Source: JBBSAT01 sp046351235
Lineage (GTDB): Bacteria > Myxococcota_A > Polyangia > Polyangiales > Sandaracinaceae
Direction of reading: 5' to 3'
DNA length: 64,000 nucleotides
NCBI GenBank assembly: GCA_046351235.1
Contig: JAXLYV010000004.1
Coordinates: 186,001-250,000, forward strand
The notes beneath the pieces were generated by a model. The model was not told where the DNA came from, ran no database searches, and saw only the letters and a program-made list of their open reading frames with translations. The number at the start of each line of letters is the position of its first letter. The first letter of the stretch is position 1. Position numbers and translations under genes: made by a program. Of the stretch, positions 43,382 through 53,004 are shown one piece after another.

Positions 43382-43941
43382 GAACACGAGCCAGCTCGAT
43401 CACGGTGCTCTCCCTCTCTCTCCTCGTCGGCGGCGCCGGCTGCAGCAACGGCAGCACTCCGCCGCCGAGCGACGGCGGCAGCTCGGGCGCGTGCATGATG
43501 GGCTCCGCGCTCACCGAGCCGATCCCCGGCTGCATGCCGGTGACGGCCGCGAGCACGGGCGATCCGCACCAGGACTGCGTGAACCGCATCAACCAGTTCC
43601 GGTGCGAGTGCCAGCACCTGCCGCCGCTCGCGCGCTGGACCGACGGCGAGGCCTGCGCCGATCAGATGGCGCAGTACGACCACGACCACCCCGGCTCGCC
43701 GCACCAGGCGTTCCGCGACGGCATCTGCACGGGCGGCAACGCGCAGAACGAGTGCCCCGGCTGGCCCTCGGTGCCCGCGACCGTCGACGGATGCCTGCAG
43801 CAGATGTGGGACGAGGGCCCGGGCACGGACTTCAACGCCCACGGCCACTACATCAACATGACGAACAGCCGCTACACGATGGTGGCCTGCGGCTTCTACT
43901 CCGGCTCGGGCGGCGTGTACGCCGTGCAGAACTTCCGCTGA
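43378..43941 (+). CDS. CAP/SCP-domain lipoprotein, copy 2
   Basis: The product is 187 residues. The lipobox is G-G-A-G-C at about residue 22 and the linker is much shorter (about 15 residues) than in copy 1. The CAP domain matches copy 1 over its whole length: NRINQFRCECQHLPPLARW, EACADQMAQYDHDH, CLQQMWDEGPG, GHYINM and VYAVQNF. Copy 1 has a few extra residues near FYGPPPHGHY. It is translationally coupled (ATGA) to copy 1. Twin hairpins follow at 43994-44040. Confidence 0.87.
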   Translation: MRTRASSITVLSLSLLVGGAGCSNGSTPPPSDGGSSGACMMGSALTEPIPGCMPVTAASTGDPHQDCVNRINQFRCECQHLPPLARWTDGEACADQMAQYDHDHPGSPHQAFRDGICTGGNAQNECPGWPSVPATVDGCLQQMWDEGPGTDFNAHGHYINMTNSRYTMVACGFYSGSGGVYAVQNFR

Positions 43942-43993
43942 GAGGGTGACAGGAAACCCGTCGCCTCTCTCGCGGAGCGATACGAGGGGGAGG

Positions 43994-44040
43994 CTCCATC
44001 GGGATTCACTCCCGATGGAGGGGGCCGCGTATCGGCCCCC
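43994..44040. terminator. Two adjacent perfect hairpins between converging genes
   Basis: CTCCATCGGGA, loop TTCAC and the exact complement (43994-44020) form an 11-bp stem. GGGGGCCG-CGTAT-CGGCCCCC (44020-44040) forms an 8-bp stem. They lie between the ends of the CAP gene (+) and the J-like gene (-). A bidirectional terminator is plausible, but no T-tract follows. The second stem resembles one inside ygiQ (20293-20311), so a repeat element is an alternative. Confidence 0.6.
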
Positions 44041-44059
44041 GAGGACTGAGGGCGTCGCG

Positions 44060-44440
44060 TCACCGCGAGCGGAGGTACGTGCTCAGCCGCTCGTACGCGC
44101 GCGTGAGCCGATCCCTCAGCTCCTTGGCGAGCTCGACGCGGCTCGGGTCGCTCTGCTTCTCGGGCGCGTACTTCGCCGAGAGCTCCTTGTACTTCTTCTC
44201 CACGTCCTCGATCGGCGCGCCCTTCGGCAGCTCGAGGTTCGCGTAGGCCTGCGCGATCTCCTTCTCGCGCTCGATCGACGCGAGCGCCCGCTCCACGCGG
44301 CCGCCCGGCGCCGGCGTCACCACGCTCGGCGCGCCCGGCGCGCTGCCCACACCGCGCGCGCGCGCGAGCCGGCGCTTCTGTAGCTCCGCCTCTAGCTGGG
44401 CGTCGGTCCACTTCTCGAGCGTCTTGCTGTCGAGAGGCAT
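44060..44440 (-). CDS. Degenerate J-domain-like protein
   Basis: The product is 126 residues. The C-terminal half (NLELPKGAPIEDVEKKYKELSAKYAPEK, then ELRDRLTRAYERLSTYL) follows the helix pattern of a J-domain (helices II to IV). The obligatory HPD tripeptide of DnaJ proteins is absent; A-P-E takes its place after K-Y. The N-terminal half is a charged helix and a Pro/Ala linker. It therefore probably does not stimulate DnaK and may be a structural or adaptor relative. It is the last gene of the run carD, RNase E/G, PilZ protein, J-like protein, 7 bp after the PilZ gene. Confidence 0.8.
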   Translation of the reverse strand: MPLDSKTLEKWTDAQLEAELQKRRLARARGVGSAPGAPSVVTPAPGGRVERALASIEREKEIAQAYANLELPKGAPIEDVEKKYKELSAKYAPEKQSDPSRVELAKELRDRLTRAYERLSTYLRSR

Positions 44441-44447
44441 CCGGCGC

Positions 44448-44840
44448 TCAGCGCGGCGGCGTCAGGAGGCGCTCGATCAGGTGCTGCGAGTACTGGCTGA
44501 GCTCGCGGAACACGACGCCCATGCCGGGCGGGTCCTGCTGCACGCGCACGACCTCGCCCACCCCCTCGATCGTCTCGATGTCGTCCATGATGACGGTGAA
44601 CTTCAGGTTCACCTTCGTCCCGACCGGGAGCGGCTGCTTGCTCTTCACGAAGACGCCGGTGCGGCTGATGTTCGTGACGTACTCCTGGATGAACGCGTCG
44701 AACGACTCGAACTCCTTGTTGATCGTCACGCGCTCGCCACCGCGCTGATCGTCGGCCTCGCTCGCGCTCGCGCTCGAGCTCGCACCGGCGCCCGGGCTCG
44801 TGCCCTTCTCGTCGCTTCCGGAGCTCTTCCGCTTCGCCAT
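44448..44840 (-). CDS. PilZ-domain protein (TIGR02266-like)
   Basis: From ATG 44840 the product is 130 residues. A Ser/Ala/Gly-rich tail of about 35 residues leads to a PilZ-type barrel (EYVTNISRTGVFVKSKQPLPVGTKVNLKF, then GVGEVVRVQQDPPGMGVVF). The N-xS-x2-G segment is present (NISRTG), but the R-x3-R box needed for classical c-di-GMP binding is not clear, as in the TIGR02266 group abundant in Myxococcus. It starts 4 bp after the RNase E/G stop, so co-translation with that enzyme is likely. Confidence 0.87.
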   Translation of the reverse strand: MAKRKSSGSDEKGTSPGAGASSSASASEADDQRGGERVTINKEFESFDAFIQEYVTNISRTGVFVKSKQPLPVGTKVNLKFTVIMDDIETIEGVGEVVRVQQDPPGMGVVFRELSQYSQHLIERLLTPPR

Positions 44841-44844
44841 GGGC

Positions 44845-46485
<1,641 letters not shown>

Positions 46486-46612
46486 GAACGAAACTCTCCG
46501 GCGCGGGGCCGTGGCCCTGCGCGCGACTTTCCGCGAGCCGCGCCCCCGCGCGGCCGCCTACGTGGTGGGCCCATCCCGGGAGGCAGGGCACGCTCGCGTG
46601 CATGCCGCGACC

Positions 46613-46660
46613 GCGCCGATCGACGGACGCGCGAAGGCGCCGATCGACGGACGCACGAAC
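46613..46660 (+). repeat. 24-bp tandem direct repeat (two units)
   Basis: GCGCCGATCGACGGACGC followed by GCGAAG (46613-46636) is repeated as the same 18 bases followed by ACGAAC (46637-46660). Only two positions differ. It lies in the leader upstream of the RNase E/G gene, within the 284-bp gap to the CarD gene. Apart from this I see nothing definite in 46486-46769. Confidence 0.7.
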
Positions 46661-46769
46661 GCGCACGCGTGGGCGATCGCCCTCGCATGCGCTCGTCGCT
46701 CGCGCTCCCTGCCGACGCAATCGGCCGGGAGCGGCGGCGTGCCCTCCGCCCGGGATCAAGGGAGGGCTC

Positions 46770-47441
46770 TCAGTTGGACTTCGCGGCCCGCGAGGCCGCC
46801 GCGAAGAGCGCGTCGATCTGGGCGCGCACGACCTCGTCGGTCTTGTTGCGCGAGACGGCGATCTCCTTGATCAGGAGCTGACGCGCGCGCTCGAGCATCT
46901 GGCGCTCGCTGAAGCTGAGCGCGTCCTTCACGTCCTTCACGCGCTCGAGATCGCGCATGACCTCGGCCACCTCGAAGACGCTGCCGGTCGAGAGCTTCTC
47001 GACGAACGCGCGCTGGCGGCGGTTCCAGGTCTGCGTGTCGATCGGCACGTCCTTGACCTTGAGGATCTGGAAGATGCGGCGGATCTCGCCCTCGCTGATC
47101 GGCTTGCGGAGGCCGATGCTCGCCGCGTTCGCGACGGGGACCATGATCTTGTGGTCGGTGTCGAGGAGGCGCAGGACGTAGAAGCTCTGGCGCTTGCCCG
47201 CGATGTCCTTCTCTTCGATCGAGACGATCTCCGCGACGCCGCGCGCCGGGTACACCGCGTGGTCACCGACCTTGAACGCGCCCGCCGTGGGCGCCGGGGC
47301 CGCGGGCGCTGCCACCGTCTTGCTCGCCGTCGCCGTCTTGGCCGCTTCGGGCTTCTTGACCGCCGCGGGACTCGCCTTCGTCGTCGTCGCCTTCGCGGGA
47401 GCCTTCATCGTCTTCTTGGCCTCATGCGTACGGGCGTGCAT
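46770..47441 (-). CDS. CarD/CdnL-family RNA polymerase-binding regulator with a Lys/Ala/Pro N-terminal tail
   Basis: The product is 223 residues. The first 60 residues are Lys/Ala/Thr/Pro-rich (KKTMKAPAKATTTKASPAAV), like a histone H1 tail. The RNAP-interacting domain follows (FKVGDHAVYPARGVAEIVSIEEKDIAGKRQSFYVLRL), then the helical C-terminal domain (WNRRQRAFVEKLSTG, FEVAEVMRDLERVKDVKDALSFSERQMLERARQLL). CdnL-type proteins stabilise open complexes at rRNA and growth promoters. ATG 47441 has an excellent ribosome-binding site (AGAGGAG, 6 nt). The basic tail is unlike plain CdnL, and the location of a basic region at the N-terminus differs from Myxococcus CarD. Confidence 0.92.
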   Translation of the reverse strand: MHARTHEAKKTMKAPAKATTTKASPAAVKKPEAAKTATASKTVAAPAAPAPTAGAFKVGDHAVYPARGVAEIVSIEEKDIAGKRQSFYVLRLLDTDHKIMVPVANAASIGLRKPISEGEIRRIFQILKVKDVPIDTQTWNRRQRAFVEKLSTGSVFEVAEVMRDLERVKDVKDALSFSERQMLERARQLLIKEIAVSRNKTDEVVRAQIDALFAAASRAAKSN

Positions 47442-47692
47442 TCGAACTCCTCTGTTTTTTTGGGAGAGCCGCGGCGCTCCGGTCTGGGGCGCCGCGTTCT
47501 GGGGAGAGCCGTTGCGCTTCGGAGAGCAGGGTCTTCGAGAGCGTGGAACCTAAGAGCGCGCTCCCGGTAGGAGCCGCTGAAACGGGGCCGAATGGTACGG
47601 GGCGAGGGGCGGTCGGTCAATCGACGCCCGGCGGAAAACGGCGCTCGGCGAACGATTGTTCCCTACGCCGACGTGGATTAGACGAAAGCCGC

Positions 47693-48514
47693 ATGAGCGA
47701 GCTCGATCGCGACACCCACCTCACGAGCGTGGGGCCCGGACGATTCACCGTCGAGATCACCGATCGGTGGAGTATCGGGACGGCGCCGAACGGCGGCTAT
47801 CTCGCCGTGATCACGACGAAAAGCATCCTGGCATCCCTACCCCATCCCCATCCGTTCAGCGTCACGACCCACTATCTGTCCACAGCCCAGCCCGGCCCGG
47901 CCGAGGTCATCGTGGAGGTGGTGCGCGAAGGGCGCGGGCACTCGACCGGTCAGGCCCGGCTCCTCCAGGACGGCAAGGAGCGCCTGCGGACGATCGCCGT
48001 GCTGGGCGATCTCTCGACCCTCGGGGGCGGCCCCACGCGCGTCACCCTCCAGCCACCGATGCTCCCACCGCCGGACGCGTGTGAGCGCGGACGGGCGGGC
48101 CCGACGGCGGCGCTCGCGATCGCCGACCGCCTGGACGTGGCGATGCGGCCGGGGGCCGTGAGCTGGATGCCGGGCGCCGACGGCGCGCCGCGCACGCACT
48201 CGGAGCGTGCCGTGCTCGAGGGCTGGGTCGGCCTGCGCGACGGGACACCGCCCGACCCGCTCTCGCTGATCTTCTTCGCCGATGCGCTGCCCCCGCCGGT
48301 GCTCAACTTCTCGTCGGTGCGGACGCCGTGGGTGCCGACCCTCGAGCTCACGGTGCACGTGCGGGCGATTCCCGCGCCCGGGATGCTGCGGGCCCGCTTC
48401 ACGACGCGCGCGCTGATCGACGGCTACCTCGAAGAGGATGGCGAGCTCTGGGACGCCGAAGGGAAGCTCGTCGCGTTGTCCCGACAGCTCGCGCGCGTGC
48501 AGCGGATCGGGTAA
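47693..48514 (+). CDS. Acyl-CoA thioesterase-like double hot-dog protein
   Basis: The product is 273 residues, the size of a TesB-like two-domain thioesterase. The first hot-dog (RFTVEITDRWSIGTAPNGGYLAVITTKSIL, then PFSVTTHYLSTAQPGPAEVIVEVVREG) and the second (VLEGWVGLRDGTPPDPLSLIFFADALPP, then TLELTVHVRAIPAPG) match the 4HBT_3/TesB-like group. These enzymes hydrolyse acyl-CoAs in the cytoplasm. A second, single hot-dog thioesterase begins 14 bp downstream on the same strand, so both are probably one transcript. Confidence 0.87.
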   Translation: MSELDRDTHLTSVGPGRFTVEITDRWSIGTAPNGGYLAVITTKSILASLPHPHPFSVTTHYLSTAQPGPAEVIVEVVREGRGHSTGQARLLQDGKERLRTIAVLGDLSTLGGGPTRVTLQPPMLPPPDACERGRAGPTAALAIADRLDVAMRPGAVSWMPGADGAPRTHSERAVLEGWVGLRDGTPPDPLSLIFFADALPPPVLNFSSVRTPWVPTLELTVHVRAIPAPGMLRARFTTRALIDGYLEEDGELWDAEGKLVALSRQLARVQRIG

Positions 48515-48528
48515 GGCGAGCCGCGACG

Positions 48529-48936
48529 ATGTCGTTCACGCACGAGCGCCCGATCCGCTTCGCGGACGAAGACCACGCGCAGATCGTCTACTACCCGCGC
48601 TTCTTCCACTTCTTCCACGAAGCGTTCGAGGAGATGTTCGCGGCGCACGGGATCCCCTACCGCCAGTGCCTCGACGAGAACGTGGGCTGGCCCGCCGTGC
48701 ACGCCGAGGCGGACTACAAGCGGCCGGTGCGCTTCGGCGATCGGCTGCGCATCGTCGTCTCGGTGGCACGGCTGGGCGAGACGAGCGCGACCTTCACCTA
48801 CGAAGGCACGCGCGTCGGGGACACCGAGCCGGCCGTCGTCGGCAAGATCGTGGTCGCGTGTCTCGACATGGCGAGCATGCGGCCGCAGCCGATCCCCGCC
48901 CGCTATCGCGCGCTCTTCGAAAAAGTCGGCGCCTGA
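48529..48936 (+). CDS. 4-hydroxybenzoyl-CoA thioesterase-like (4HBT) protein
   Basis: The product is 135 residues, a single hot-dog domain. The N-terminal signature RPIRFADEDHAQIVYYPRFF carries the position of the catalytic Asp (D-E-D-H-A-Q-I-V-Y-Y). VHAEADYKRPVRFGDRL and ATFTYEGTRVG form the later strands. Related YbgC/FcbC enzymes cleave short or aromatic acyl-CoA. The downstream lipoprotein gene has its own GGAGG site and is probably separate. Confidence 0.9.
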   Translation: MSFTHERPIRFADEDHAQIVYYPRFFHFFHEAFEEMFAAHGIPYRQCLDENVGWPAVHAEADYKRPVRFGDRLRIVVSVARLGETSATFTYEGTRVGDTEPAVVGKIVVACLDMASMRPQPIPARYRALFEKVGA

Positions 48937-49014
48937 TCGAGCCGCTCCGCGAAGTTCCGCAGCGGCACCGAGTTGCCTTATCCTTCCGGAAGGGGCTGCT
49001 TGGCGGAGGCGTGC

Positions 49015-50205
49015 ATGCGCAGGTCGTACGGGGGAATCTTCGGGCTCGTCGTGATCGCGCTCGCCGGCTGTCGCACACCGGCGCAGCCGCCCGACGTCGG
49101 CGCGCTCCGAGACGCCGCCCCGCCGCCCTACGACGGCGGCCCGGAGCCCATGGACGCCGGCCGCGTCGGGCTCGGCAGCGCGTACATCCGTCTGGTGAAC
49201 CTGATCCCCGCGAGCCCGAACCTCACGGTGTGCCTCGCGACGATCCCCGGCACCGGCATCGCGCCGACGACGGCCCACATCCTCGGCTCGCCCGATGCGC
49301 GCTTGATGAGCGACGGGACGCTGCCCTACCCCGGCGTCTCGCCGTACCTGCCCGCGCCGATCTTCGACACGCCGGGCTTCGGCTACGAGATCCGTCTCTA
49401 CAGCCGCGAGGACGTGCCCTTCGTCGCGCTCGGCGAGTGCCCCGCGGCCGGCGCGGCGCCCGCGCCCGTGCTCACCATCCGTGCGGACGCCGCCGCGGTG
49501 ACTCCCGGCTCGTTCTACGCGGCCGTGCTGATCGGCGTGCTGCCCGGGACGCCCGTCGCGTGCGCGGGCGCGTGCCCGGCGCCGCGCGTGAGCCTGATCC
49601 CCGACGACCTCACGCCGCCGCCGCCCGGCAACCACGTGCGCTCACGCCTGTTCCACGGCGTGCCGAACCTGCCGGCGCCGATCCACATCTGCTTCGACGC
49701 CGACTACCAGGATGCCGCGCACCCCGGGTTCCTCTCGCCGGCGCGCGTGCTGCCGCCCGCCGCCGACACCGACGGCATCGCGTTCGGCGAGGTCACGCCC
49801 TTCATCGACATCCCGCCCGTGACGCGCCTCGGGGCGTTCTACACGCACGCGACGGTCGCGGGCGTCTCCGACTGCAATCCGGCGACGCTGCTCCTCGGCC
49901 CGACCACCGTGCCGCTGCCGGTCCCGCCGACCGCGCCGGTCGAGGTCGCGCGCGTGTTCGGGGCGGGCGACGTGATCACGAGCTTCGCGTTCGGGCGCGT
50001 CGGCCCCACGTGCACGAGCGACGGCGACTGCCGCGGCGCGGGCAGCCTCTGCAGCACGGCGCCCTGCACCTGCGACGGCACGGGACACTGCGTCGACGAC
50101 CTCTCCGGCAACCTGCTCCCGTGGCGCGACGTGCTCGGCGGCCAGTCGATGGACGCGGGCGTCGATGCGGGCGGCGCCGACGCGGGCACCGACGGCGGCA
50201 GCTGA
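49015..50205 (+). CDS. DUF4397-like surface lipoprotein
   Basis: The product is 396 residues from ATG 49015, which has GGAGG six bases upstream. The lipobox is A-L-A-G-C (about residue 19). Two beta-rich repeats start with IRLVNLIPASPNLTVCL and SRLFHGVPNLPAPIHICFD, the pattern of DUF4397 domains that handle small adhesive or structural units on cell surfaces. A short Cys motif (CTSDGDCRGAGSLC) and an Asp/Ala/Gly tail (AGVDAGGADAGTDGGS) close the chain. Function unknown. Confidence 0.8.
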   Translation: MRRSYGGIFGLVVIALAGCRTPAQPPDVGALRDAAPPPYDGGPEPMDAGRVGLGSAYIRLVNLIPASPNLTVCLATIPGTGIAPTTAHILGSPDARLMSDGTLPYPGVSPYLPAPIFDTPGFGYEIRLYSREDVPFVALGECPAAGAAPAPVLTIRADAAAVTPGSFYAAVLIGVLPGTPVACAGACPAPRVSLIPDDLTPPPPGNHVRSRLFHGVPNLPAPIHICFDADYQDAAHPGFLSPARVLPPAADTDGIAFGEVTPFIDIPPVTRLGAFYTHATVAGVSDCNPATLLLGPTTVPLPVPPTAPVEVARVFGAGDVITSFAFGRVGPTCTSDGDCRGAGSLCSTAPCTCDGTGHCVDDLSGNLLPWRDVLGGQSMDAGVDAGGADAGTDGGS

Positions 50206-50223
50206 GCCAGGCGCGGCGCCGCG

Positions 50224-51783
50224 TCAGGGCTTCGTCTTCTTCTTCGCGAGCGAGGCGGCAGGCACGTCGGGAGCGCTCTCGTCCGCGGGCCCGGTGGCTT
50301 CTTCGTCGGCCGCGACGAGCGGCGAGAAGAAGTTGTCCTTCTTGATGAAGGGATCGACGCGGAAGGCGAACTTGTAGCTCGGCGCCGCGCGCTGGTTGCA
50401 GTCGGTGCGCTCGCAGAAGCGGCACGTGGTCCCGACCGGCACCGCCATGCGCGCCGGATCGATGAAGGGCATGTCGTCGGCGTACGCGAGGTACTTCGCG
50501 TGGTCGGCGTGCGTGCCCATGCCGATGCCGTAGAGGCTGCCGCGCGCGAGCGAGCCGGCGACGGGCTCGGCGAGGACCTTCGCGAAGCAGAAGAACATGC
50601 GCCCGTCGGGGAACACGCTGTACTGGCGCGAGATCGCGTGCGGCGTGAGGAACGCGAGGTGCACGGCCCACTTCGGGCAGCTGCCGGTGCCGTGCGGGAA
50701 GCGCAGGCCCGTCGCCGCGTAGCGCTTGCTGATGTTGCCGGCGACGTCGACGCGCAGGAAGTGGAAGGGCACGCCGCGCCGCGCCGGGTCGGAGAGGTTG
50801 CAGAGCCGGTGCGCCACGGTCTCGTAGCTCGAGCCGAAGCGCATCGCGACCTGCTCCACGTCGTAGCGCGTGCGCTGCACCTCGCGGAGGAAGAGGTCGT
50901 AGGGCAAGAGGAGCGCGCCGGCGAAGTAGTTCGCGAGATGAATCGCGAGCAGGCGCGGCGTCTCGGCGTGGCGCGCCTCGGTCTCGAGGCTCTTCACGAT
51001 CTCGCGCTGCAGCTCCCCACTCTCGCCGCCGAGCACCCGCAGGCCGAGCGTGTGCGCGAGCTGGAAGAGCTGACGATGCTCGGGCACGTCGCGCGCCATC
51101 GTGAGGTGGCCGCCGTCGGGATCGAGACGGCGGATGACCGAGCTCGGGCCGGCGCTCGCCTCGAAGCGCACGTCGACCCGATGCGCGGCGAGGGCGCGCA
51201 CGAGCGCCTCGATGGTGGGCTTCTCGCCGATGCCGTGCAGAGCGCGCAGCTCCTCGGCGCGCTTCTCGAGCTCGGGGAACCAGTTGCCGCGCGACTCGAG
51301 GAAGTCGGTGACCTCGTCGAAGGGGCTGTAGTCGAAGGCGAGGCGATCACCGCCCGCCACGGCCGCGTCGTCGCGCGCGCGCGAGGCGAGCTCGGCCAGG
51401 ATGTGGTCGAGCTGGGTGCGCGTGTTCTTGTAGAGGTTGAAGAGCGCCGCGATCGTGGAGGCCACGCGCGGCTCGCTGCCGAGCGACGAGACGTCCTCGC
51501 GGCTCAGGTTGAGGGTGCGGAAGAGCGGCTCGTCGAGCAGCTGCGAGAGGCCCTCGTCGGGGCGCTGCGAGCCGAGGCTGCCCATGAAGGCCTCGACCGG
51601 CAGCTCGTAGAGCTCGAGCGCGCGCACGAGGAAGGGCAGCTGGATCGGGCGCTTGCCCTTCTCGAGCAGCGAGAGGTACGCGGGCGAGACGCCGAGCTTC
51701 TGCGCGGCGAGCCCCTGCGTGATGCCGCGATCGATCCGCAGCTCGCGAAGACGCTGGCTCATCGCCTGTCGGTCGCCCTGCAT
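50224..51783 (-). CDS. ScfR/RamB-type transcriptional regulator (XRE HTH plus IrrE/DUF2083-like domains)
   Basis: The product is 519 residues. The HTH (about 8-65) reads LRELRIDRGITQGLAAQKLGVSPAYLSLLEKGKRP. The middle part corresponds to the IrrE/M78 region, with FQLAHTLGLRVLG where peptidases have HExxH, so it is not a peptidase. The C-terminal domain (SISKRY-like NISKRYAATGLRFP, and CRFCERTDCNQRA) matches DUF2083. This family includes RamB and PrpC-type regulators of acetate, glyoxylate or propionate metabolism, using acyl-CoA as signal. M8 (51762) is an alternative start. It is divergent from the hydrolase gene. Confidence 0.9.
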   Translation of the reverse strand: MQGDRQAMSQRLRELRIDRGITQGLAAQKLGVSPAYLSLLEKGKRPIQLPFLVRALELYELPVEAFMGSLGSQRPDEGLSQLLDEPLFRTLNLSREDVSSLGSEPRVASTIAALFNLYKNTRTQLDHILAELASRARDDAAVAGGDRLAFDYSPFDEVTDFLESRGNWFPELEKRAEELRALHGIGEKPTIEALVRALAAHRVDVRFEASAGPSSVIRRLDPDGGHLTMARDVPEHRQLFQLAHTLGLRVLGGESGELQREIVKSLETEARHAETPRLLAIHLANYFAGALLLPYDLFLREVQRTRYDVEQVAMRFGSSYETVAHRLCNLSDPARRGVPFHFLRVDVAGNISKRYAATGLRFPHGTGSCPKWAVHLAFLTPHAISRQYSVFPDGRMFFCFAKVLAEPVAGSLARGSLYGIGMGTHADHAKYLAYADDMPFIDPARMAVPVGTTCRFCERTDCNQRAAPSYKFAFRVDPFIKKDNFFSPLVAADEEATGPADESAPDVPAASLAKKKTKP

Positions 51784-51870
51784 CGGGCGATCTCATACCA
51801 CCCTGGGGGTGTGGCGTCGCTCTGCGATCGGTCACGCACGGCGGGGCGCGCGCGTGGGATCCTCCCGAGC

Positions 51871-52950
51871 ATGCTTCGCCGCATCGCTCGTCTCACCGTC
51901 GCGCACACCGTGGCTCCGCTGGTCGACGGCGCGGTGAAGGCCGCGCTCCTCTCGCGCAGCAAGGCCTCGCGCGCCCGCTCGTCGGCCGAGTCGCTGGGCC
52001 CGCGCGAGCGCGCGCGGCGCCTGCGCGACATCACGGCGCTCTACGATCGCACCGAGCACTTCGTGCGGCCCGAGAGCTTCTTCGGAGAGCCGCCGGCGCC
52101 GACCTTCCAGCGGGCCAAGGTGCGGCCGATGCCGAACGGCGAGGTGATCGATCTCGCCTGGCCGAGCGAGCGCCCGCCGATCGTGGCCGAGCTGGCCGAC
52201 AAGCTCTACGGCGTGCGGGCCAATCGCCTCGCGCAGGCGCGCTGGTTCCGGCATCGGGCGCCCGGGCGCCCGGTGATCGTGCTCGTGCACGGCTATCTCG
52301 GAGGCGTGCACGCGATCGAAGAGCGCGCCTGGCCCATCGCCGACTTCGTCTCGCGCGGCCTCGACGTGGTGCTCTTCGTGCTGCCGCTCCACGGGCCGCG
52401 CGGCAACAGCCGGCGCCCTCCTTTTCCTGGCAGCGATCCGCGCATGACGGTCGAAGGGTTCCGTCAGGCCATCTACGACCTCGGCGGGCTCGTGCGCGGC
52501 CTGCGGGCCGAGGGCGCGCGGCACGTGGGCGCGATGGGGATGAGCCTCGGCGGCTACACGAGCGCGCTCGCCGCGACGACCTTGCCCGATCTCTCGTTCG
52601 CGGCGCCCTTCGTGCCGCTGGCGTCGGTCGCCGACTTCGCGCGCGACGACGGCCGCTTCGTGGGCACCGAGGAAGACCAGGACGAGCAGCACCGCCTGCT
52701 CGAGAACGCGTGCGCCGTCGTGAGCCCCCTCGCGCGCTCGCCACGCACGCCGCGCGAGAACATCCTCGTGCTCGGGTGCGAGCGCGATCGCATCACGCCG
52801 ATCCGCCACGCCGAGAAGCTCGCCACGCACTTCGGCGCCGAGCTGGTGCGCATGCCGGGCGGCCATCTCGTCCAGATCGGGCGCGGCGAAGGCTTCCGCT
52901 CGCTGCTCGCGATGCTCCGCGCCCGGGGGATTCTCGCCACGCGCGGGTAG
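51871..52950 (+). CDS. Alpha/beta hydrolase of the ABHD18-like/putative serine esterase type
   Basis: The product is 359 residues. A helical N-terminal region (about 1-110) precedes the hydrolase fold. VLVHGYLGG forms the oxyanion region, GMSLGGYTSAL the nucleophile elbow, CERDRITP the acid and MPGGHLVQ the catalytic His. There is no cleavable signal peptide. It resembles uncharacterised bacterial hydrolases with an ABHD18-like layout. ATG 51871 follows an 87-bp divergent gap from the regulator gene, so joint control is possible. Confidence 0.84.
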   Translation: MLRRIARLTVAHTVAPLVDGAVKAALLSRSKASRARSSAESLGPRERARRLRDITALYDRTEHFVRPESFFGEPPAPTFQRAKVRPMPNGEVIDLAWPSERPPIVAELADKLYGVRANRLAQARWFRHRAPGRPVIVLVHGYLGGVHAIEERAWPIADFVSRGLDVVLFVLPLHGPRGNSRRPPFPGSDPRMTVEGFRQAIYDLGGLVRGLRAEGARHVGAMGMSLGGYTSALAATTLPDLSFAAPFVPLASVADFARDDGRFVGTEEDQDEQHRLLENACAVVSPLARSPRTPRENILVLGCERDRITPIRHAEKLATHFGAELVRMPGGHLVQIGRGEGFRSLLAMLRARGILATRG

Positions 52951-53004
52951 CCCCTGACCGAACGGCGGAGGCCGGCGCTGCCGGGACGCGCCACGATAGG
53001 CGCG

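Noticed and set aside
40888..43941. Functional link between ruvAB and the downstream CAP lipoproteins
   Set aside because: There is a 77-bp gap, the CAP gene has its own strong ribosome-binding site, and the functions are unrelated. Adjacency alone is not evidence.
44060..44440. Annotation as a DnaJ co-chaperone
   Set aside because: The HPD motif essential for DnaK stimulation is missing, so only a J-like fold is claimed.
50224..51783. M78/IrrE peptidase activity in the ScfR-like regulator
   Set aside because: The HExxH zinc motif is absent (FQLAHTLGL at that position), as in other transcription factors of this group.
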